In this document: positions 1 through 6,627 of the stretch, piece after piece
Layout of the letters: each line of letters starts with the position of its first letter
Position numbering within the stretch: position 1 is the first letter of the stretch
Assembly: GCA_037137555.1 (NCBI GenBank)
Contig: JBAXKA010000012.1
Coordinates: 1-23,961, forward strand
DNA from: UBA9630 sp037137555
GTDB lineage: Bacteria; Patescibacteriota; Minisyncoccia; Moranbacterales; UBA2206
Reading direction: 5' to 3'
Length of the DNA stretch: 23,961 bases
Made by a program: the position numbers and the translations under genes
Notes under the pieces: generated by a model
The model's database searches: none
Seen by the model: the letters and a program-made list of their open reading frames with translations, nothing else
Told to the model about the DNA's origin: nothing

Positions 1-2
1 AA

Positions 3-638
3 CAAACTCAAATCACCGGCATCACAAATAATCAAAATAAAATCGTCGAACAACTAACCGGACAACTAGCCGATCAAAGTTTATCAGTTGATAGTAAATT
101 ACAACTAATTGGATCAAGTCTAGATGAATTAACCATAAATCAAATAAAAAAAATTAAAGACCAAATAGCCACACAAACAAGCGACATAACCGAATTAAAA
201 GATCAAATTAAAACTCTCCAAGATCAAACAAAATCCATTATTGATTTTCAATTGGCCTTTAATTTAGACAAAGTAATAATCAAAGATGCACTAGGAAATA
301 TTAGTTTGCTTGATGGGAAAATTACGGCGAAGGATATTGAGGTGTTGAATAAAATTAAAGCTACGGATATTGAAGCGACAAATAGTCTCAAGGGCAAAAA
401 TATCGAATTGAGTTCGGATGTTTCTGGCACAAGTCTGATTAAGGCCGGCGAATTAGAGTCGGTAAAAATATTAACTACGGAAGCGAAAGTAAAAATGAAA
501 ATTTATATTACCCCGATGAACAACACTTTCAATCAGGTTTTGTATGTGAATGAAGTAATTGAGGGAGATTCATTTAAGGTTAAGATAAATAGTATAGTAG
601 CAGAAGATATTGAGTTTAATTGGTTGATTGTGAAATAG
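3..638 (+). CDS. C-terminal part of a coiled-coil and repeat protein, probably a surface or fibre protein (5' partial)
   Basis: The frame is open from base 3, so the gene starts before the window; 211 residues are visible. The first ~80 residues are rich in Q, K, I, T and N with heptad-like spacing (for example IKDQIATQTSDITELKDQI), which reads as a coiled coil. A stretch of short repeats follows with a recurring K-x-x-D/N-I-E pattern (AKDIEVLN, ATDIEATN, GKNIELSS), suggestive of stacked beta turns. The last ~50 residues form a small beta-rich domain ending FNWLIVK. This layout is common at the C-terminus of long secreted or tail-fibre-like proteins in CPR genomes, but no catalytic motif is seen. 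An internal TTG at 252 is not a plausible start because coding continues upstream of it. Function as an adhesin or stalk is inference. The stop codon lies in the first copy of a 10-mer reused by the terminator. Confidence 0.75.
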   Translation, partial: QTQITGITNNQNKIVEQLTGQLADQSLSVDSKLQLIGSSLDELTINQIKKIKDQIATQTSDITELKDQIKTLQDQTKSIIDFQLAFNLDKVIIKDALGNISLLDGKITAKDIEVLNKIKATDIEATNSLKGKNIELSSDVSGTSLIKAGELESVKILTTEAKVKMKIYITPMNNTFNQVLYVNEVIEGDSFKVKINSIVAEDIEFNWLIVK

Positions 639-664
639 TGAATATAATGATTTGTTAGAAATAG

Positions 665-697
665 ACTATTTCACTTTAAAATCGTGAAATAGTTTTT
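665..697 (+). terminator. Intrinsic terminator after the repeat protein
   Basis: A perfect 10-bp stem is formed by ACTATTTCAC (665-674) and GTGAAATAGT (684-693) around a 9-nt loop, followed by a run of five T (693-697). It lies 27 nt past the stop of the repeat protein and before the next promoter. The stem is AT-rich, so strength is uncertain. Confidence 0.7.
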
Positions 698-714
698 GAT
701 GTGATGCGAACGCT

Positions 715-742
715 ACCACAATCTGTTAGCTTGTGCTATGAT
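715..742 (+). promoter_or_regulatory. Extended -10 promoter for the alaS-tyrS-secADF run
   Basis: The -10 is TATGAT (737-742) preceded by TG at 734-735, giving the extended form TGCTATGAT. A weak -35, ACCACA (715-720), lies 16 bp upstream. A start near 749 would give a leader of about 39 nt to the ATG at 788. It follows a terminator and faces a long same-strand run. The rest of the 639-787 gap holds nothing else recognisable. Confidence 0.6.
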
Positions 743-787
743 TAAGAAATAATAAAATAAATAATTTTTAATTTTTTTGAAAATATT

Positions 788-1078
788 ATGTACATGGGAA
801 ATTCATCGGGCAATAATAATGCTGGTGCGGATGACGCCGCCAAGGAAAGTCAAAAAAGACGAGTGCAAATGGAAATTTTGATTTTGGATTCTGATACGCG
901 AAAATTGGCTAATGAAAAAAGTCAGCTGGATGCGGAAATCAGAAAATTAAAACAAGATGGCGAACGAATTAGATTAAATTTAGATAGCAAGAAAAGTCGC
1001 TTTGATTTTGTTACGCGTGAAATTTCGTCAAAAGAAGAAGGCGCTAAACATCTTAAAAAGAAATTGAACGCAATTTAA
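788..1078 (+). CDS. Small coiled-coil protein, unknown function
   Basis: This 96-aa protein is not one I recognise. It has a Gly/Asn/Ser-rich N-terminus of about 17 residues (GNSSGNNNAGAD), then about 75 residues of charged helix with heptad spacing (LANEKSQLDAEIRKLKQDGERI), so a coiled coil is likely. It has no signal peptide, membrane segment or cysteine. The start could be ATG 788 or ATG 794; neither has a Shine-Dalgarno, and the upstream bases are AT-rich like those of most genes here. It is the first gene behind the promoter at 715-742. A structural or regulatory role is possible but nothing in the sequence decides it. Confidence 0.7.
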   Translation: MYMGNSSGNNNAGADDAAKESQKRRVQMEILILDSDTRKLANEKSQLDAEIRKLKQDGERIRLNLDSKKSRFDFVTREISSKEEGAKHLKKKLNAI

Positions 1079-1090
1079 TTTTTTAAAAAA

Positions 1091-1141
1091 ATGCGTGTCA
1101 AGTTATTAGGTCATGATACTAGAAATCCCTTTTTAGATTAA
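1091..1141 (+). CDS. Possible 16-aa small ORF upstream of a membrane protein gene
   Basis: ATG 1091 opens a 17-codon frame (MRVKLLGHDTRNPFLD, then TAA) that fills most of the gap between the 96-aa protein and the membrane protein, ending 7 nt before ATG 1149. The bases before it, a T run and then an A run directly against ATG, match the context of accepted starts in this window (for example 20303). It could be a leader peptide coupled to the next gene, a remnant, or chance. No other evidence supports translation. Confidence 0.2.
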   Translation: MRVKLLGHDTRNPFLD

Positions 1142-1148
1142 ATTGAAT

Positions 1149-1928
1149 ATGCTAAAAAAAATATTTCCAAAATTAAAAAAATGGCACTTGGTGATAAAAA
1201 TTACACCAATTTTGGTGTTGATATTTTTGCTCAAAGTATTATTTCATAAATTTAATCTGGAATTTATTTCACTCAATGCTTTATTTACGAGTTTGATAGC
1301 GGCAACAACTTTTCTGATTGGTTTTTTAATTACTGGTGTTATTTCTGATTACAAAGAAAGTGAAAAAAATCCTGGCGATATGGCTTCAGGATTAGAAGCA
1401 ATTTATGATGAAGCATATATTTTAAACAAGAACAAGAGCAATCAAAAAACCAAAGATTTCTTGCTTTTTTATTCAGATTTTTTGAAATCGATTTTGAATT
1501 GGTTTCACAGAAAAGAAAGGACAAGAAATATCATTGAAAAATTACACGAAATGGATGATTTTTTTGCAGAATTTGAAAGTATGATACAGCCAAATTTTTT
1601 GGCTCGGATGAAAAATGAACAAAGTAATTTAAGAAAAATGGTTATTCGGGTGGATAATATTCGTGATATGTCTTTTATTCAATCAGCTTATGCAATCGTG
1701 GAATCATTGACCTTTTTTGTGATAATCGGGCTTTTAATTTTGAAAGTCGAACCGTTTTATGAAGCTTTATTTTTTACAACCCTAGTTTCATTTTTATTGT
1801 TGTATATGATATTCTTAATTAAAGACTTGGATAATCCTTTTGATTATTCTGAACATGGCGAAAATGGAACGGAAGTTTCCATAAAACCAATCAGTGATTT
1901 AATAAAAAGAATAGCTGATTTTTCTTGA
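1149..1928 (+). CDS. Four-helix membrane protein, possibly bestrophin-like/DUF4239-type
   Basis: The protein is 259 aa from ATG 1149; a TTG two codons earlier (1143) is less likely. Hydrophobic segments lie near residues 16-34, 44-65, 178-197 and 203-223, with about 110 hydrophilic, mostly helical residues between the pairs. The arrangement of two helices, a soluble helical block and two helices, followed by LDNPFDYS (227-234) and a conserved-looking Val-Ser-Ile-Lys-Pro-Ile tail, resembles bestrophin-like/DUF4239 membrane proteins. That match is from pattern memory and is tentative. No enzyme motif is visible. It is the only gene in the window ending in TGA; in-frame reading past the TGA would add only eight residues before TAA. 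Confidence 0.6.
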   Translation: MLKKIFPKLKKWHLVIKITPILVLIFLLKVLFHKFNLEFISLNALFTSLIAATTFLIGFLITGVISDYKESEKNPGDMASGLEAIYDEAYILNKNKSNQKTKDFLLFYSDFLKSILNWFHRKERTRNIIEKLHEMDDFFAEFESMIQPNFLARMKNEQSNLRKMVIRVDNIRDMSFIQSAYAIVESLTFFVIIGLLILKVEPFYEALFFTTLVSFLLLYMIFLIKDLDNPFDYSEHGENGTEVSIKPISDLIKRIADFS

Positions 1929-1977
1929 TTTTTTTGGGTAATTTGGATTTAATATTTAATTTTTTAAAAATAAATTT

Positions 1978-2205
1978 ATGTTGACATCGAGTTTGCAAGA
2001 AGTGGCTTTGGGGTATTTGGATGATAGTATCGAAGAGGAAGAGAAAACGCGCATTTCTGATGCACTTTATTATCTGGAAAGAGATCTTGATTCCGGAGTG
2101 GAAAGTCTTATTACTAGACTAAGAAGTAAATTGACAGATTTTAGCTCTAATGATAAAAATAAAATCACGCAAACAGCTTTGAAGAATTTGGCGAATACTT
2201 ATTAG
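1978..2205 (+). CDS. 75-aa helical protein, unknown function
   Basis: A short acidic protein predicted all-helical from its sequence (LQEVALGYLDDSIEEEEKTR, then ALYYLERDLDSGVESLITRL). It has no cysteine, signal peptide or transmembrane segment. It sits 49 nt after the membrane protein and 26 nt before alaS on the same strand, so it is probably co-transcribed. Acidic pairs alternating with hydrophobic positions would fit a small protein-binding helical bundle, but I do not recognise the family. Start ATG 1978 is the first in frame and has the usual AT-rich leader. Confidence 0.6.
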   Translation: MLTSSLQEVALGYLDDSIEEEEKTRISDALYYLERDLDSGVESLITRLRSKLTDFSSNDKNKITQTALKNLANTY

Positions 2206-2231
2206 GTTTTTAATTTCATAATCTCAAAACT

Positions 2232-3998
2232 ATGCTCACTGCGAAACAATTACGTCAAAAATATTTGGATTTTTTTGAAAGCAAAAAGCATGCCATTATT
2301 CCGTCGGCGTTATTGGTGCCGGAAAATGATCCAACAACATTATTTATTAATTCCGGAATGCATCCATTAGTGCCATATTTGATGGGTGAAAAACATCCGC
2401 TGGGAAAAAGATTGGTAGATGCTCAAAAATGTATTCGCACTGGTGATATTGATGAAGTGGGCGATATGACACATCATACTTTTTTTGAAATGTTGGGCAA
2501 TTGGTCGCTGGGTGATTATTTTAAAAAAGAAGCACTTGAATGGAGTTGGGAATTTTTAACTTTGCCTGAATGGCTCGGTCTTGATAAAAAAAGAATCGCT
2601 TGCTCAGTTTTTGAAGGTGATAGTGATGCGTTTTTTGACGCCGAAGCTCACAATATTTGGTTGGGCATTGGCATGTCAGAAAAAAAGATTGCTAAACTGC
2701 CTAAAAAAAATAATTGGTGGGGACCCGCCGGAATAACTGGACCATGCGGACCGGACAGTGAAATGTTTTATTGGGTTGGCGATTTAGATAAGATTCCGGA
2801 AAGTTTTAATGATGATAATGCGTTGTGGGTGGAAATTTGGAATAATGTTTTTATGGAATTTAATAAAAATGAGCAGGGAAATTATGCAAAATTATCTGCT
2901 CAAAATGTTGATACCGGTATGGGGCTGGAAAGAGTTTTAGCAGCGCTGAATGGATTTCCAGATAATTATCGCACGGAACTTTTCTGGCCGATTATAAAAA
3001 AGATTGAAGATTTATCGGGAAAAAAATATGACGAAAACGATGAGACAAAAAAAGCTATGCGAATTATTGCTGATCATGTTAAAGCCAGCGTTTTTATTAT
3101 CGCCGATGGAGTTTTGCCGTCCAATACGGAGCGAGGCTATATTTTGCGAAGATTAATTCGTCGCGCTATTCGTCAAGGGCATCTTTTGAATATTAAAAAT
3201 AATTTTACTGTTGAGATTGTGAAAGTTGTGCAAGAAATTTATGGAGAAATTTATCCAGAAGTTTTGCAAAATAAAATTTTGAAAGTTTTGGAGGATGAAG
3301 AAAATAAATTTAGAGTTAATTTAGAAAAAGGCGAATCAAGAATAATTAAACTGGAAGGTCAGGATATTACAGGCATTATTGCTTTTGATATGTTTCAAAC
3401 TTATGGTTATCCCGTGGAAATGACAATAGAAATTGCAAAAGAAAAAAATATAAAGTTGTCAGAAGATTTTAAAGAAAAGTTTGAAGAGGCGATGAAAAAA
3501 CATCAAGAACTTTCTCGCACGGCTTCAGCCGGAATGTTTAAAGGAGGATTGTCGGACACAAAAGAAAAAACTACCGAGCTTCACACAGTTGCCCATTTAA
3601 TGTTGGCAGGACTACGAAAAGTTTTGGGTGGACATATTCATCAAAAAGGATCGAATATTAATGGCGAGCGAATTCGTTTTGATTTTTCGCATCCCCAAAA
3701 AATGACTGATGAACAAAAAAAAGCGGTGGAGGAATTTGTGAATGAGGTGATTACATCAAAAACTGAAGTCGTGATGCAAGAGATGACACCAGCCGAAGCA
3801 AAAAATATCGGAGCAGAAGGTGAATTTGGAAATAAATATGGAGAGAGAGTAAAAGTTTATGCTATCGGTGATTATTCGCGGGAAATTTGTGGTGGACCAC
3901 ATATCAAAAACACAAGCGAAATTCAGGGCAAATTTAAAATCCAAAAAGAAGAAAGTTCTTCGGCAGGAGTGAGGAGAATTAAGGCGGTGGTTGAATAA
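2232..3998 (+). CDS. alaS: Alanyl-tRNA synthetase, short form lacking the C-Ala domain
   Basis: AlaRS attaches alanine to tRNA-Ala in the cytoplasm. The class II catalytic core is clear: residues 59-97 carry the KRLVDAQKCIRTGDIDEVGD and FFEMLGNWSLGDYF signatures, and the middle has the GMGLERV motif 3 region and a helical tRNA-recognition part. The editing domain follows with zinc-type ligands in HTVAH (H451, H455) and CGGPH (C553, H557), so misacylated Ser/Gly tRNA can be cleared. At 588 aa it stops directly after the editing domain, whereas the usual bacterial enzyme is about 875 aa with a coiled coil and C-Ala domain. The downstream gene is an unrelated membrane protein and no remnant is seen, so this is a natural short form rather than a frameshift. 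Short AlaRS of this kind is, to my knowledge, typical of CPR bacteria. Confidence 0.97.
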   Translation: MLTAKQLRQKYLDFFESKKHAIIPSALLVPENDPTTLFINSGMHPLVPYLMGEKHPLGKRLVDAQKCIRTGDIDEVGDMTHHTFFEMLGNWSLGDYFKKEALEWSWEFLTLPEWLGLDKKRIACSVFEGDSDAFFDAEAHNIWLGIGMSEKKIAKLPKKNNWWGPAGITGPCGPDSEMFYWVGDLDKIPESFNDDNALWVEIWNNVFMEFNKNEQGNYAKLSAQNVDTGMGLERVLAALNGFPDNYRTELFWPIIKKIEDLSGKKYDENDETKKAMRIIADHVKASVFIIADGVLPSNTERGYILRRLIRRAIRQGHLLNIKNNFTVEIVKVVQEIYGEIYPEVLQNKILKVLEDEENKFRVNLEKGESRIIKLEGQDITGIIAFDMFQTYGYPVEMTIEIAKEKNIKLSEDFKEKFEEAMKKHQELSRTASAGMFKGGLSDTKEKTTELHTVAHLMLAGLRKVLGGHIHQKGSNINGERIRFDFSHPQKMTDEQKKAVEEFVNEVITSKTEVVMQEMTPAEAKNIGAEGEFGNKYGERVKVYAIGDYSREICGGPHIKNTSEIQGKFKIQKEESSSAGVRRIKAVVE

Positions 3999-4028
3999 AA
4001 AAGTTAATAATAATTTTAAAATAAAAAC

Positions 4029-4634
4029 ATGGAAGATAGTGATGAAGTTAATATTTCTGAAGGTGAATCACAAAAATATTGCTGGATAAAATTATTTTTA
4101 ATTTCATCGGTTATTTTTATTCCAATAATCCTATTTGGATTTGTCCGAACGAAAGCTGGTTGTTATCCCCAAGGCTTTATGTGCTTTCCCACTCCGGAGT
4201 TTATTATTAGTATAATTGGTTATGTGCTAAGTATTTTAGTTACGATTACTGGGTATGTGGTGGAGTTTGTGAGAAGTAGAGTGCATAATAACGCAGAATC
4301 CTCCGCTCAGGCGAATGCAAGTTTGATTAGGATGTATGCGTTTGTATTTTTTATTAGTCTCTATCGGTTTATTGTCCATCTTGAAACAGTTATTGATTAT
4401 GCAACAGATGGTTTCGCCTGGAATGGCCAAGTATTGTCATTGCCATTTGATATAGCTATAATCATAACACTTACTATTTTTGCATATAAGATTATAAGAA
4501 ATTGGAATAGCCTCGTTGTAAATACTAGCAAGAGTTTATTATATAGTTGTATTATCTTAATTATGATAAATGCCATGCTTGCATTGGTTGAATTTTATTT
4601 GATATATCGTTTAATTTTTCACTGGGGAGAATAA
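4029..4634 (+). CDS. Multi-pass membrane protein, unknown function
   Basis: The protein is 201 aa with an acidic cytosol-like N-terminus of ~18 residues and about five hydrophobic segments near residues 20-39, 57-81, 100-118, 138-155 and 168-195. The loop after the first segment holds Cys45 and Cys52 (GCYPQGFMC), which could form a disulfide if that loop is outside the cell. Conserved-looking charged residues occur inside helices (R113, H117, E119, E188). No transporter or enzyme signature is recognised. It lies 30 nt after alaS and 42 nt before the next gene, so it is probably in the same transcript. Confidence 0.65.
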   Translation: MEDSDEVNISEGESQKYCWIKLFLISSVIFIPIILFGFVRTKAGCYPQGFMCFPTPEFIISIIGYVLSILVTITGYVVEFVRSRVHNNAESSAQANASLIRMYAFVFFISLYRFIVHLETVIDYATDGFAWNGQVLSLPFDIAIIITLTIFAYKIIRNWNSLVVNTSKSLLYSCIILIMINAMLALVEFYLIYRLIFHWGE

Positions 4635-4676
4635 TAATCATACAAAATGTTAAATTAATTAAAAAAATCAATTTTT

Positions 4677-5369
4677 ATGGAAAGATTTATTCGCCCAGAA
4701 CAAATGGGAACACCAAGAGGGAAATCAAAAGAAACCGCCAAAAAGGAAATAGCAGATTATTATGCGGATAAATTTGCACCAGCTATAGAAGAAGCTGATA
4801 TGTTTCCCCAGAAAGAATCTTATGATGAAGAATATGATAATGAGCAACAGCAAGAAGTTATTCCAGATGGGTTAATTTCTACAAGTGTTTTTTTAAAGGA
4901 AAATGGAGCGGAGTATTCTCGGGAAATTCATAATTGGTATGAGAAGGCTATGGCCAGACGGAATAGGGAAGGTTTGGAATACGAAAGATTTAATGGTCAT
5001 TTTTTTGAAGGAGGTTCTTCTGATGAAACTTATTTATTTGGTGATAAGAAAAAAGGTTTTCTTTTGGGCTATGTAAGGTATGGAGTATTTATTCCGACTC
5101 ATTTTGCTCCTAAAAGTATTCGAACAGGCTATGAATTGATGAAGGAACTGGGAGGAAATGACAAGCTACCCGCTGTAATGTCCATAACTCCTGATTTAAT
5201 TCAAACTATTGCTAAGATGCCAGAATGGCATGTTACAGATTTGAATTTTTTGTCTAATTTTCGAGGAGAGCAGGTTGATAAAATGATTGTTTATAATTCT
5301 CATCCCAATGTTCAAAATTTAATGTGGGGACTAGTGAAAGAATATATTGATGAAAGAGATAATTATTAA
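4677..5369 (+). CDS. Conserved-looking hypothetical protein, 230 aa
   Basis: A soluble protein with a charged, probably disordered N-terminal third (residues 1-62, rich in K and E with a QQQ run) and a compact C-terminal domain (about 65-225). The C-terminal part alternates strands and helices: KKGFLLGYVRYGVFIPTHFA, then SIRTGYELMKELGG, then AVMSITPDLIQTIAKMPEWH, and DLNFLSNFRGEQVDKMIVYN. I have an impression of similar orphan proteins in CPR genomes but cannot name a family. No cysteine, metal or nucleotide-binding motif stands out. It sits 16 nt upstream of tyrS and is probably co-transcribed. Confidence 0.65.
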   Translation: MERFIRPEQMGTPRGKSKETAKKEIADYYADKFAPAIEEADMFPQKESYDEEYDNEQQQEVIPDGLISTSVFLKENGAEYSREIHNWYEKAMARRNREGLEYERFNGHFFEGGSSDETYLFGDKKKGFLLGYVRYGVFIPTHFAPKSIRTGYELMKELGGNDKLPAVMSITPDLIQTIAKMPEWHVTDLNFLSNFRGEQVDKMIVYNSHPNVQNLMWGLVKEYIDERDNY

Positions 5370-5385
5370 AAATAAGTAAAAAATT

Positions 5386-6612
5386 ATGTCAAAAATTATT
5401 ACGGATGAAAAATTAATTGATGAGCTTCTTAATCGGAGTGTGGTGGAAATATTGCCTTCAAGAAAAGAATTGAAGTCGCTTTTAATATCAGGAAAAAAAA
5501 TTAGAATTTATATTGGAACAGATGCTACTGGCACTTCATTGCATTTGGGTCATGCGACAAACTATATTATTCTAGAAAAATTTAGAAAATTAGGACATGA
5601 GGTGATATTTTTGATTGGAGATTTTACTTCTCGTATTGGAGATCCGACAGATAAGCTTGCATCTAGAAAGCAACTAACAAGAGTGGATGTTAAAAAAAAT
5701 ATAAAAACTTGGCTAAAACAAGTTGAGTCAATAATTAATTTTAATGATAAGAAAAACCCAGTTAAAATTAAATTTAATCATGATTGGCTTTCAAAACTTA
5801 CTTTTGAAGATGTTGTTAATATCGCCTCTAATTTTACGGTTCAGCAAATGTTAGAGCGAGATATGTTTGAAAAAAGAATAAGAGAGAAGAAGCCGATTTA
5901 TTTGCATGAATTTTTTTATCCATTAATGCAGGGCTATGATAGCGTGGCAATGGATGTCGATGTTGAAATGTGTGGCAATGATCAAAAATTTAATGCTTTG
6001 GCTGGCAGGACGCTACTTCGAAAAATAAAAAACAAAGAGAAATTTGTTTTCATTACAACGCTTTTGGAAAATCCTGTGACGAAAGAAAAGATGATGTCAA
6101 AAAGTTTAGGCACGGGAGTCTTTTTGGATGAAACTATTGAGAATATGTTTGGAAAAATTATGGCACAACCAGATGAGAATATCCCGCAATTATTTACTGA
6201 TTGCACTTATATTGATTTAGATGAAATAGAAAACATTAAAAAACAGTTAATAGCCAAAATAATTAATCCGCGAGATATAAAAATTAAATTAGCTTTTGAA
6301 ATTACAAAAATTTTTCATGGTGAGGAAAAAGCCACAAAAGCACAAGAGCATTTTGAAAAAGTAATTTCTAAAAAAGAGTTACCTGATGAAATCGCTGAAA
6401 TTAAAGTTGTTACGGGAGAATTATTGATTGATGTGCTGGTAAAAAATAAATTAGCGACAAGCAAAGCTGATGCCAGACGAAAGATTGACCAAGGCGGAAT
6501 AAAAGTAGATAATGAAATAATGCGTGATTGGCAAGTGAGATTGGACAAGGATTATGCTGGAAAAATTTTAAAAGCAGGGAAGCGGGAGTTTAGGCGAATT
6601 AAGATTGTTTAA
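5386..6612 (+). CDS. tyrS: Tyrosyl-tRNA synthetase
   Basis: TyrRS charges tRNA-Tyr. The class I fold is shown by YIGTDATGTSLHLGHATNY with the HIGH-type motif HLGH at residues 53-56, the GDFTSRIGDPTDK region after it, and the KMSKS-type loop as MMSKS (236-240, preceded by K235). The last ~60 residues (from LIDVLVKNKLATSKADARRK, with IDQGGIKVDN) form an S4 RNA-binding domain that contacts the tRNA. Length 408 aa matches the TyrZ-like bacterial form. The first lysine of KMSKS is replaced by Met in this alignment, though a lysine is the next residue upstream. It lies 16 nt after the 230-aa orphan and 15 nt before secA. Confidence 0.96.
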   Translation: MSKIITDEKLIDELLNRSVVEILPSRKELKSLLISGKKIRIYIGTDATGTSLHLGHATNYIILEKFRKLGHEVIFLIGDFTSRIGDPTDKLASRKQLTRVDVKKNIKTWLKQVESIINFNDKKNPVKIKFNHDWLSKLTFEDVVNIASNFTVQQMLERDMFEKRIREKKPIYLHEFFYPLMQGYDSVAMDVDVEMCGNDQKFNALAGRTLLRKIKNKEKFVFITTLLENPVTKEKMMSKSLGTGVFLDETIENMFGKIMAQPDENIPQLFTDCTYIDLDEIENIKKQLIAKIINPRDIKIKLAFEITKIFHGEEKATKAQEHFEKVISKKELPDEIAEIKVVTGELLIDVLVKNKLATSKADARRKIDQGGIKVDNEIMRDWQVRLDKDYAGKILKAGKREFRRIKIV

Positions 6613-6627
6613 CTAGAAAATTATTTT

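Noticed and set aside
1143..1148. TTG start two codons upstream of the membrane protein ATG
   Set aside because: ATG 1149 gives the same protein minus two residues and is the more common start; nothing favours TTG.
3999..4028. Possible frameshift that would have cut a longer alaS
   Set aside because: The downstream sequence encodes an unrelated membrane protein, and the short enzyme ends cleanly after the editing domain.
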